A DNA stretch of 64,000 nt. Origin: Holophagales bacterium (GTDB lineage Bacteria; Acidobacteriota; Thermoanaerobaculia; Multivoradales; Multivoraceae). Below, piece by piece: positions 51,220 to 59,199 of this stretch. The stretch spans positions 1,139,037-1,203,036 of the forward strand of contig VXVC01000004.1 in the NCBI GenBank assembly GCA_009836625.1, read 5' to 3'. How positions within the stretch are numbered: the stretch's first letter is position 1; the number at the start of each line of letters is the position of its first letter. Both the position numbers and the translations under genes were made by a program. Under the pieces are notes generated by a model. It searched no databases. It was given only the letters and a program-made list of their open reading frames with translations, and had not been told where the DNA came from.

Positions 51220-52650
51220 GTGACGGCGCGAACCGTCCTAAAGAACGAGTGGCGTCTGCTGATGGCCGATCGGCCGCTCAAGATCGCCCTCGGGCTCTTC
51301 GTCGTCCTGCTCGGCTACGCGCTGACGAACGGCGTCGTCTGGCTGCGGTTCCAGGAACGCACCGTGGAGGCCACGACGAGCGGCAACGTCGAGCGCGCCA
51401 GCGCCCTGCGGCAGGAACTGGAAGCCATCGAGGCCGGCGGCCAGCCCTCTTCGCCCTTCGCCGACCCGCGCTCGCCCCGCGTGCTGGGTGGACCTTCGGG
51501 CAGCCACACGGCCGTGCTGGCGCCGGGTCCTCTAACCGCCCTCGCGATCGGTCAGAGCGATCTCCTCCCCTACTACTACGACGTCAACATCTACACCAAC
51601 GAAGCGTCGTTTCACCAGAACGGCGAGGTCGAGAATCCACTCAACCTGATGGTCGGGCGGTTCGACCTCGCCTTCGCGGTGGTCTATCTGCTGCCGCTGC
51701 TGGTTCTGGCCCTCAGCTTCAATGTCCTGTCGGAGGAGCGCGAGCAGGGCACGCTGGCGCTGACCCTCTCGCAGCCGGTGTCGGCCCGGAGCGTCGTGAC
51801 CGTGAAGCTCGCGTTCCGGGCGCTGGTGGTCGCGGGGATCGTGCTTGGCGTCTCGCTGCTCGGCGCCCTGGCCACGGGAGGCTTCGGCTCGCCCGGCCGG
51901 CTTCTCCTCTGGAGCGTCACGGTCGTCGCCTACGCGCTCTTCTGGTTCGCGCTCGCGGCGTGGGTCAACGCGCTCGGCCGATCCTCGGCCTGGAACGCGA
52001 CGGTCCTGGTGGGCGCGTGGCTGGTGCTCGTCGTGGTGCTGCCGGCCGCGATCAACGCGGCGGCCGGCCTGCTGCACCCGCTGCCGTCGCGCGTCGAAAT
52101 GGTGACGGCCCAGCGGGAGGCATCGAACGACGCCGTGAACCGGCGCAGCGAGCTCCTCGCGCGCTACCTGGAGGATCATCCGGAAATGGCGGAAGGCGTG
52201 GTCGCCGACGAGCCCGGTCTGGGCGCGCTCTCCTGGGCCGCTACGGACGCCGTGAACGGCCGCCTGGAGGAAGTCGCGGCGGAGCACGATGCCCGCCGCA
52301 CCGAACAGACGGCTCTGGTGCGCCGCTACCGCTTCCTGTCGCCGGCGCTCCTGGCGCAGGAAGCGCTGCTCGACGCCGCGGGGACGGGAGACGCGCGCTT
52401 CGCCGACTTCCAGTCCCAGGTGCGGGAGTTCGCCGAGCGGTGGCGGGAGTTCTTCGTCCCCGCGATCATGGCCGACGAGCAGATGAACGCCGGCGTCCTC
52501 GCCGACGTGCCGACGTTCAGCCTCGCGGACGGGGACTCTGCCGACCTGACCCGCCGGGCGACCGCGCCGCTCGCCGTGCTGGCTGGACTCCTCGCGCTGA
52601 TTGGCGCGGCCGCGGGGGTCGGACTCGGCCGCGTGCGAGGCGCCGACTGA
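51220..52650 (+). CDS. ABC-2 permease, NosY/DUF3526-like, second subunit
   Basis: This 476-residue permease starts with GTG directly after the preceding stop. It has the same layout as its neighbour: an N-terminal helix, a large periplasmic insert (about residues 45-160), the motif LSEEREQGTLALTLSQPVS, five helices, a periplasmic segment and a last helix. The periplasmic part holds SDLLPYYYDVNIYTNEAS and is rich in Glu and Arg. It is the last gene of the receptor/ABC set; the next gene (a PQQ dehydrogenase) has its own TACGAT box, so the operon probably ends here. Confidence 0.88.
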   Translation: MTARTVLKNEWRLLMADRPLKIALGLFVVLLGYALTNGVVWLRFQERTVEATTSGNVERASALRQELEAIEAGGQPSSPFADPRSPRVLGGPSGSHTAVLAPGPLTALAIGQSDLLPYYYDVNIYTNEASFHQNGEVENPLNLMVGRFDLAFAVVYLLPLLVLALSFNVLSEEREQGTLALTLSQPVSARSVVTVKLAFRALVVAGIVLGVSLLGALATGGFGSPGRLLLWSVTVVAYALFWFALAAWVNALGRSSAWNATVLVGAWLVLVVVLPAAINAAAGLLHPLPSRVEMVTAQREASNDAVNRRSELLARYLEDHPEMAEGVVADEPGLGALSWAATDAVNGRLEEVAAEHDARRTEQTALVRRYRFLSPALLAQEALLDAAGTGDARFADFQSQVREFAERWREFFVPAIMADEQMNAGVLADVPTFSLADGDSADLTRRATAPLAVLAGLLALIGAAAGVGLGRVRGAD

Positions 52651-52674
52651 CGGCGGATACGATGCGCAGTCACC

Positions 52675-54747
52675 ATGCCGGGAACTCGCATCGTCTCCGC
52701 CGGCTTCGCCGCAATCGCCCTTCTACTGACCGCCCCGGCCGCCGCCCAGCGCGGCGCCCCGGCCGGCGAGTGGCCGAGCTACGGCGGTGACGTAGGGTCG
52801 ACCAAGTACTCGCCGCTCGATCAGATCGACGCCGCGAACTTCGGCGAACTCGAGGTCGCCTGGCGCTGGCGGTCGGTCGACGGTTTCCTCAGCAAGTCCG
52901 AGGCGGGCGGCGAGTGGTACGCCGACCGCGACGTCATCTTCAGCCGGCTGAAGGACGACGATCCGCTGCTCTGGCGCGCCGGCCGCGCTCCCTTCATCCG
53001 CAACCTGAAGGCGACGCCGCTGATGCAGGAGGGACTGCTGTTCCTGAACACGCCGATCTCGATCGGGGCCGCGGTCGACCCCGGCACCGGCCGGACGGTC
53101 TGGGCGTACAACCCGAAGAGCTACGAAAGCGGCACGACGACGATGACCGTGGTCTGGAACCAGCGCGGCGTCGCGTACTGGACGAACGGAGAGGAAGGCG
53201 ACGACGCGGACAGTCGCGTCTACTGGGGCACTGGCGACGGCTACCTGCTCTCGGTCGATGCCCGTACCGGCCGCCCGAACCAGGACTTCGGAGACGGCGG
53301 CCGGGTCGACCTGATGGACGGGCTGCCGCGCGCCAACCGCGGCGAGCGGGACTACCTGAACGCCCTGCTCTACTCGATGCAGTCGCCGCCGGTCGTGGTC
53401 CGGGACGTCGTCGTCACCGGGGCCTCGATCGCCGACCGCCGGATCACCAGGGAGTCGATACCCGGTTGGGTGCGCGGCTGGGACGCGCGCACCGGCGAGC
53501 TTCGGTGGGTGTTCCGCACCGTGCCCCAGGAGGGCGACGAGGGCGTCGAGACCTGGGAGGACGAGTCCTGGCGGTACTCGGGCAACGCGAACGTCTGGAC
53601 CATGCTCTCGGGTGACAACGAGAACGGCATCGTCTACTTGCCGATCGGCACGGCCACGAACGACTTCTACGGCGGCCACCGGCCCGGCGACAACCTCTAC
53701 TCCGAAAGCCTGGTCGCCGTCGATGTCGAGACGGGAGAGAAGCTCTGGCACTTCCAGGCCGTCCGCCACGGCCTCTGGGACTACGATTTCCCGGCCGCGC
53801 CGACCCTGATCGACCTCCCGGGCCGCGACGGCGCCGACTCCCGACAGATCGTCGCCCAGGTCAGCAAACAGGGTTTCCTCTACGTCTTCGACCGCGTCAC
53901 GGGCGACCCGGTCTGGGAGATCGAGGATCGGCCGGTGCCCCCGGCGACAATGCCCGGCGACACGGCGGCTCCTACCCAGCCCTTCCCGACGAAGCCGGCG
54001 GCCTTCGAGTACCAGGGCGTGACGGAAGACGACCTGGCCGACTTCACGCCCGAGATCAGACAGATGGCTCTCGACGTGATCAAGGACTACCGGATCGGGC
54101 CGCTCTACACGCCGCCCTCCCTGCCCGAACCCGGCGGCAAGCGGGGCACGATCTTCCGTCCGTCAGCCGGAGGCGGCGCGAACTGGTACGGCGCCGCGGT
54201 CGATCCGGAGACCGGCTGGCTCTACGTGCCGTCGCGGAACGCCTTCAGCATGGTCACCTTCTACACGCCCGACCCCCTGGAAGGCGGCACGCTCCGCTAC
54301 ACCCACGGCGGCCGCGGTCGGCGTCCCGAGATGCCGGAAGGGCTGCCCCTGTTCAAGCCCCCGTACACGCGGATGACCGCGATCGACCTCCTCACCGGCG
54401 AGCACGTGTGGATGAAGCCGCTGGGCAACAACGACACGCTGCGCGACCACCCGCTTCTTGCGGACCTCGACCTGCCGCCGCTCGGTGGCGACACCTACAC
54501 CGGACCGCTGCTGACGAAGACCCTGCTGATCCACGGCCAGCACGCTCCCGAGGACGACGGCGGCAACCGCCTCGTCGCCCGGGACAAGCGGACCGGCGAC
54601 GTGATCGCCGAGGTGCCCCTGCCGGCGCGCGGGCTCGGCACGCCGATGACCTACCTCTGGGAAGGCAGGCAGTACATCGCGCTGACGGTTGCCGGCAGGC
54701 GCGAGACGGACGGCGTGCCGGAGTTGCTGGCGTTCGCGCTGCCTTGA
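52675..54747 (+). CDS. PQQ-dependent dehydrogenase, second copy
   Basis: This 690-residue quinoprotein has a signal peptide (LLLTAPAAAQ). It shares the fold and motifs of the 18676-20685 enzyme: STKYSPLDQIDAANFGELEVAW, HGLWDYDF, VSKQGFLYVFDR (Lys of the active-site pair), and repeated VDxETGE ends. It differs by an insertion near residue 60-120 (DGFLSKSEAGGEWYADRD) absent from the first copy, so the two probably have different substrates. TACGAT lies 11 bases before the ATG (52658-52663). A lipoprotein gene follows 43 bases downstream. Confidence 0.9.
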   Translation: MPGTRIVSAGFAAIALLLTAPAAAQRGAPAGEWPSYGGDVGSTKYSPLDQIDAANFGELEVAWRWRSVDGFLSKSEAGGEWYADRDVIFSRLKDDDPLLWRAGRAPFIRNLKATPLMQEGLLFLNTPISIGAAVDPGTGRTVWAYNPKSYESGTTTMTVVWNQRGVAYWTNGEEGDDADSRVYWGTGDGYLLSVDARTGRPNQDFGDGGRVDLMDGLPRANRGERDYLNALLYSMQSPPVVVRDVVVTGASIADRRITRESIPGWVRGWDARTGELRWVFRTVPQEGDEGVETWEDESWRYSGNANVWTMLSGDNENGIVYLPIGTATNDFYGGHRPGDNLYSESLVAVDVETGEKLWHFQAVRHGLWDYDFPAAPTLIDLPGRDGADSRQIVAQVSKQGFLYVFDRVTGDPVWEIEDRPVPPATMPGDTAAPTQPFPTKPAAFEYQGVTEDDLADFTPEIRQMALDVIKDYRIGPLYTPPSLPEPGGKRGTIFRPSAGGGANWYGAAVDPETGWLYVPSRNAFSMVTFYTPDPLEGGTLRYTHGGRGRRPEMPEGLPLFKPPYTRMTAIDLLTGEHVWMKPLGNNDTLRDHPLLADLDLPPLGGDTYTGPLLTKTLLIHGQHAPEDDGGNRLVARDKRTGDVIAEVPLPARGLGTPMTYLWEGRQYIALTVAGRRETDGVPELLAFALP

Positions 54748-54790
54748 CGCTTCCCGAAACACGCCGTCCCGCCGGAGCGTCCTGACAGTC

Positions 54791-55504
54791 ATGAAGAACG
54801 CCCTCAGCTTCACGACTCTGGTCGCCGTTCTGGCTGGTTGCGGCGGCGCCGGCGCCACGCCCGACGTCGCGGTCGTCGACGGTCCGGGAACCTCGTCCAT
54901 CAAGGGCGAGGTCTGGGCCGACAACTGGTTCGCCTTCTACCTGGGCGACCGCCTGATCATCGAGGATTCCGTGTCGATCACGACGGAGCGGTCGTTCAAC
55001 GCCGAGGCCTTCGTCTTCAACGCGGACTATCCGCTGCAACTGAACTTCGTCGCCAAGGACTTCAAGGAGAACGACACGGGCCTGGAGTACATCGGCCGCG
55101 GCAACCAGCAGATGGGCGACGGCGGACTCATCGCCCAGTTCACGGACGCTGAAACGGGGGAGCCGGTCGCCGTGACGAACGACGACTGGCGTTGCCTCGT
55201 GGTCCACGAGGCGCCGCTCGACCGCGCCTGCGAAGACGAGGCCGACCCCGAGCCCGGCGTCGGTCCCTGCCAGTTCACGGCAACGGCGGAGCCCGAGGGC
55301 TGGCGCGAGCGGGGCTTCGACGACAGCGAATGGCCGTCAGCGGTCGAGCACAGCGTGGCGGCGGTCAGGCCGAAGGGCGGCTACGACGCCATCTCGTGGC
55401 GCTATGGAGCGCGCCTGATCTGGTCGGCCGACCTCGAAACGCAGAACACGCTGCTGTGTCGCTTGACGGTCAAGGAGCCGGCCGGGGCTACGGTTTCGCC
55501 ATGA
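54791..55504 (+). CDS. Lipoprotein with a galactose-binding-like C-terminal half
   Basis: This 237-residue protein has a lipobox LAGC (Cys at about residue 16). The mature chain has an N-terminal beta region (VWADNWFAFYLGDRLIIEDS) and, after an acidic Cys-bearing stretch (CEDEADPEPGVGPC), the string WRERGFDDSEWPSAV. That string resembles jelly-roll galactose-binding modules of glycoside hydrolases (DDSxWP). It may be a carbohydrate- or cofactor-binding partner of the preceding PQQ dehydrogenase; this is inference. The ATG at 54791 starts the lipoprotein leader. Its last 17 bases overlap the convergent crotonase gene. Confidence 0.72.
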   Translation: MKNALSFTTLVAVLAGCGGAGATPDVAVVDGPGTSSIKGEVWADNWFAFYLGDRLIIEDSVSITTERSFNAEAFVFNADYPLQLNFVAKDFKENDTGLEYIGRGNQQMGDGGLIAQFTDAETGEPVAVTNDDWRCLVVHEAPLDRACEDEADPEPGVGPCQFTATAEPEGWRERGFDDSEWPSAVEHSVAAVRPKGGYDAISWRYGARLIWSADLETQNTLLCRLTVKEPAGATVSP

Positions 55505-56267
55505 AGGCGGCGACGGCTTCGCGGTGAGCGTCGCTCGCGTAGGCCGCGTTCAGTTCTTCCATTTCGCGGCGGTGGACTTCGTCCAGATCGTGCGATGAGC
55601 CGTTCTTCGTCAGCAACCGCTTGACGGCGCGAAGGGAGCTGTCGGCGTTCTCGCCGATCCGGGAGGCGAGTTCGAGCGCCCGCTCCAGCGTATCGTCGTG
55701 CGGCACGACGGCGTTCGCGAAACCCATCGCCTCGAGTTCCGAGGCGTCGTAGAGACGTCCGGTCAGGCACATCTCGCTCGCCTTCGCCCAGCCGACGCGC
55801 TGCACCAGGAAGTGGGAGGAGCAGAGTTCCGGCACCAGCCCCATCCGTACGAAGAACATGCCGACGCGGGCCCGTTCCGAGAGCACGATGACGTCGAAGG
55901 GCAGGGCCAGCGTGATGCCGACACCAACGGCAACGCCGTTGATCGCGGCGATCATCGGCTTCGACTCCCGCACCAGTTCGACCCAGGGACGCGGCGGCCT
56001 GCGGTCGGCCTCCGCCCCGGCCTCGCCGCCGTCGAGCCGGGCCTTGAACTGCGCGCCGATGTCGGCACCTGCACAGAACCCGCGTCCCGCCCCGGTGACG
56101 ACGATGGCCGCCAGTTCCGGGTTCGCGTTGGCGGCTTCGATCGCGTCCACCAGCTCGAAGTTCATCTGCCGGGTCCAGGCGTTCAACTTGTCCGGCCGGT
56201 TCAGGGTGAGGATGCGGGTACGGCCCCGGTCCTCGACCAGGATCTGTTCGTAGTTCGGCTCGGTCAT
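55488..56267 (-). CDS. Crotonase-family enoyl-CoA hydratase/isomerase, lacks hydratase glutamates
   Basis: This 259-residue crotonase has the oxyanion motifs GAGRGFCAGADI and GVAVGVGITLALPFD. In true enoyl-CoA hydratases two glutamates (rat Glu144 and Glu164 positions) act as acid and base. Here the aligned positions are Thr and Phe. The stretch GMFFVRMGLVPELCSSHF instead carries a Glu in PELCSS, as in delta3-delta2-enoyl-CoA isomerases and related members. An isomerase role in beta-oxidation of unsaturated acyl-CoAs is therefore the best guess. An AGGAGA ribosome-binding site precedes the ATG. It lies downstream of ccmC by 14 bases on the same strand. Confidence 0.88.
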   Translation of the reverse strand: MTEPNYEQILVEDRGRTRILTLNRPDKLNAWTRQMNFELVDAIEAANANPELAAIVVTGAGRGFCAGADIGAQFKARLDGGEAGAEADRRPPRPWVELVRESKPMIAAINGVAVGVGITLALPFDVIVLSERARVGMFFVRMGLVPELCSSHFLVQRVGWAKASEMCLTGRLYDASELEAMGFANAVVPHDDTLERALELASRIGENADSSLRAVKRLLTKNGSSHDLDEVHRREMEELNAAYASDAHREAVAAFMAKP

Positions 56268-56281
56268 GGCAGGTCTCCTGA

Positions 56282-56980
56282 TCAGCCCGCGGTGAGAATG
56301 CGGGGCGGCGGCGCGGTCGCCTCGGCCTGGCGACGCGCCAGGGAGATCCGGGCGCGCCGCGCCACGAACCAGACGCAAACGAGGAAGAGCGCGATCGCGT
56401 TGATCCTGAGCGGAAGGATCATCGTCGTGTGCACCGTCTCCGGCGACGATTGCATCTGGTGGATGCTCCGCCACCAGTTGACGGAGTAGTAGACGAGGGG
56501 TGCGTTGACCGAGGCGACGATGCTCGCCGCCGCCGTCCACGGCGCGCGCCGGTGCTCTTCGGCGAAGCGGCGGAGCGCCAGTACGCCCAGGAAGGTCAGC
56601 CACATGACGAAGGTGAAGGTCAGCCGCGGATCCCAGGCCCAGTAGACGCCCCAGGTCGGCTTGGCCCAGACGATGCCGGAGAGCAGCCCGGCCGTCTCCA
56701 GCACCACGCCGACCTCGATCACGCCGACCAGCATGCCGTCGATCCAGGCCTTGCGCTTCCACAGCGAAGCCGCGCCCACGAAGCCGGCGCCGAAGAAACA
56801 GAGCAGCGCGTTCCACTGCAGCGGCACGTGGACGTAGAGGATGCGGTAGACCTCGCCCATGAAGCGCTCGGTGGGCGCCACGAACAGCCCGAGGTAGACG
56901 CCCGCGATCAGCGCGGCCAGCCCCGTCAAGCCAAACCAATGCTCCCAGGCCCAGGCGCGCCTGGTTTCGGCGGTTGTCAT
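56282..56980 (-). CDS. ccmC: Cytochrome c maturation haem-handling protein CcmC
   Basis: This 232-residue integral membrane protein has six helices, with the haem-binding motif WGVYWAWDPRLT (WWxWD type) in a periplasmic loop. The flanking His ligands are in ILYVHVPLQWN and NWWRSIHQMQ. CcmC passes haem to CcmE in system I cytochrome c maturation. No ccmA, B, E or F is in the window, so it is either separated from the others or they lie elsewhere. CcsA/NrfE relatives are longer. The crotonase gene follows in the same direction. Confidence 0.9.
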   Translation of the reverse strand: MTTAETRRAWAWEHWFGLTGLAALIAGVYLGLFVAPTERFMGEVYRILYVHVPLQWNALLCFFGAGFVGAASLWKRKAWIDGMLVGVIEVGVVLETAGLLSGIVWAKPTWGVYWAWDPRLTFTFVMWLTFLGVLALRRFAEEHRRAPWTAAASIVASVNAPLVYYSVNWWRSIHQMQSSPETVHTTMILPLRINAIALFLVCVWFVARRARISLARRQAEATAPPPRILTAG

Positions 56981-57070
56981 CGCGCCGGGACGTTAGCACC
57001 GGAGGCCCTCACCCCAGCATGCCCCTGATACGGTCTGCGCTCGGTTCAGCGACGGAGGAGTCAGGCGAAG

Positions 57071-57964
57071 ATGACGGAATCGGCACACAACCTCGGCCGG
57101 CTGGGAGTCTGGGCCGGCCTCGACGGCCTCTCCGCGCCCCAGGCGGCCGAGTTCGCCGCCAGTATCGAGGCCCAGGGCTACGGCGCGCTGTGGACGCCGG
57201 AGGCGATCGGCCGCGACCCGTTCGCTCTGGTCGCCTACCTCGGCGCCCGCACGGAACGCATCACCCACGCCACCGGCATCGCGAACATCTACGCCCGCGA
57301 CGCCATGACGACGAAAGCTGTGCAAAAGACGCTGTCCGAGATGCTGCCGGGCCGCTTCGTCCTCGGCCTCGGCGTCTCCCACCCGCACCTGGTCACCAAC
57401 CTGCGCGGGCACGAGTACAAGCCGCCGGTGCCGAAGATGCGCGAGTACCTGGAGGCGGTCGGCAAGGCGTTCTACCGCGGACCCGAACCTGCGCAGGAAG
57501 CGCCGATCGTGATCGCCGCGCTCCGACCGCTGATGCTGAAGCTCGCCGCCACCGGCGCCGACGGCGCCCATCCCTACCTGGTGACGCCCGAGCACACGCG
57601 AAGGGCGCGCCAGATCATGGGCGCTGGGCCGCTCCTCTGCCCCGAGCAGAAGGTGATCCTGACCACGGACGCCGAGGCGGCCCGCAAGATCGGCCGCGCC
57701 AACCTCTACGTCTATCTGCGGGCCCCGAACTACCAGAACAGCCTGCTCGAGCTGGGCTACACCGAGGACGACTGGCAGGAGTTCCAGGCCAGCGACCGCC
57801 TGGTCGACGCCCTGGTCGCCTGGGGCACCGAGGATCAGGTCCGCGAGCGCATTCAGGCCCACTGGGACGCCGGCGCCGACCACGTCTGCATCCAGGCGTT
57901 CCGGCCCGACGGCAAGCCCGGAGCGGACCTCGACGCCCTGGCGACACTGGCTCCCGGCCGCTGA
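57071..57964 (+). CDS. LLM-class flavin or F420-dependent oxidoreductase, second copy
   Basis: This 297-residue TIM-barrel enzyme has LGRLGVWAGLDGLS at the first strand, ARDAMTTKAVQKTLSEMLPGRFVLGLGVSHPH, and a helix-rich C-terminus (AHWDAGADHVCIQAF). The TEMLPGRFVLGLGVSH-type motif fits the TIGR03620-like F420-dependent set known from actinobacteria and related phyla. Identity with the 32709-33611 protein is low, so they are different functions. A GGAGGAG site lies before the ATG. The pectinacetylesterase-like gene follows after 28 bases. Confidence 0.87.
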   Translation: MTESAHNLGRLGVWAGLDGLSAPQAAEFAASIEAQGYGALWTPEAIGRDPFALVAYLGARTERITHATGIANIYARDAMTTKAVQKTLSEMLPGRFVLGLGVSHPHLVTNLRGHEYKPPVPKMREYLEAVGKAFYRGPEPAQEAPIVIAALRPLMLKLAATGADGAHPYLVTPEHTRRARQIMGAGPLLCPEQKVILTTDAEAARKIGRANLYVYLRAPNYQNSLLELGYTEDDWQEFQASDRLVDALVAWGTEDQVRERIQAHWDAGADHVCIQAFRPDGKPGADLDALATLAPGR

Positions 57965-57992
57965 CGACCGCATCGAACGAAGGAGAATGACC

Positions 57993-59189
57993 ATGAAGAA
58001 GCGCCACGCCACCTCCCCCATCGTGACCGCGGCCCTGCTCGCGCTGGCCGCATTCGCCTGCGCGCCGGCCGAGGAAGCCCCCGAACCGGTCGACCTCGAG
58101 GCGCCGCTCGCCGGTCTCGCGGAAGGGTGGAACACCATCACACCGGGCGGGAGCACGACCTGCTCGGACGGCTCGCCGTTCCGATTCTTCGTCCGCAAGG
58201 CCGATCCGACCCAGCTCGTCTTCTACCTGCAGGGCGGGGGCGGCTGCTGGACCGCCGAGACGTGCGACCCGCAGGGCCGGCCGACCTACACGATGACCGC
58301 GATCGAGGAGATGCGCTCTCCGAGCGGCACGGAGCCCGAGGAAGGCGCGGCCCACGGCATCGTCGCCTTCAATCACCCCGAGAACCCGTTCGCCGATCAC
58401 AGCTTCGTCTTCGTGCCCTACTGCACCGGCGACGTCCACATCGGCGACAGCGACACGGTCTACGAGGCGGCGGCCACCGAGGATGCGCCGGCGCGCGAGT
58501 TCACCATCCACCATCGCGGCTACACGAACGGCCGGGCGGCTCTCGACTGGACCTACGAGCACTTCCTGGGGCCCGAGACCGTGTTCATCACCGGTTCGAG
58601 CGCCGGCTCGATCCCCTCGCCGGTCTACGCCCGCCACTTCGGGGAGAACTACCCCGACGCCCGCGTCACCGCGCTCGGCGACGGCGCCGGCGGCTACCGC
58701 AACCTCTCCGACGGCCGACCGCACGAGTCCTGGGGAACGCTCGCCGCGCTCTCCCACTTCGAGAACATGAACGAGGTCGACACCGACAACTTCTCGTTCG
58801 AGGCGCTGTACATCCAGGCCGCCAAGGCCCATCCCGAGGCGATGTTCACGCGCTACGACACCGCGGAAGACGATGTTCAGATTCAATTCCTGGAGATCGC
58901 CGGCACCGATGTCAGTGGCGGCCTGCAGCCGCTGCTCGACGCCAACGAGGCCGACATCGACGCGGCGCTCGAGGGCCAGGACAACTACCGGAGCTACATC
59001 GCGGCGGGCGAGCTGCACACGATCATGCTGCGGCCCCAGTTCTACACGTACGAGTCAGACGGCGTGAAGATCCGCGACTGGGTCGCGTCGCTCGCCGCCG
59101 GCGAAGCGGTCGACGACGTCCACTGCGGCGACTGCACCGGTTCGCCGGAACCGGAAGCCGCGGAGGGCAGCGAAGCGACCGGGCCCTGA
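57993..59189 (+). CDS. Pectinacetylesterase-like lipoprotein hydrolase
   Basis: This 398-residue lipoprotein has the leader LLALAAFAC. The body has YLQGGGGCWTAETCD (oxyanion and Cys region), then YCTGDVHIGDSDTVYE with conserved Cys, HHRGYTNGRAALDW, and ITGSSAGSIPSPV, the GSSAG nucleophile elbow of pectinacetylesterases (CE13-like). The typical acid and His would lie in the C-terminal third; I see candidates but cannot fix them. It probably deacetylates a polysaccharide or another ester in the periplasm or outside. A ribosome-binding GGAG seven bases before ATG 57993 favours this start over ATG 57987. Confidence 0.8.
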   Translation: MKKRHATSPIVTAALLALAAFACAPAEEAPEPVDLEAPLAGLAEGWNTITPGGSTTCSDGSPFRFFVRKADPTQLVFYLQGGGGCWTAETCDPQGRPTYTMTAIEEMRSPSGTEPEEGAAHGIVAFNHPENPFADHSFVFVPYCTGDVHIGDSDTVYEAAATEDAPAREFTIHHRGYTNGRAALDWTYEHFLGPETVFITGSSAGSIPSPVYARHFGENYPDARVTALGDGAGGYRNLSDGRPHESWGTLAALSHFENMNEVDTDNFSFEALYIQAAKAHPEAMFTRYDTAEDDVQIQFLEIAGTDVSGGLQPLLDANEADIDAALEGQDNYRSYIAAGELHTIMLRPQFYTYESDGVKIRDWVASLAAGEAVDDVHCGDCTGSPEPEAAEGSEATGP

Positions 59190-59199
59190 CGCAGCGGGC

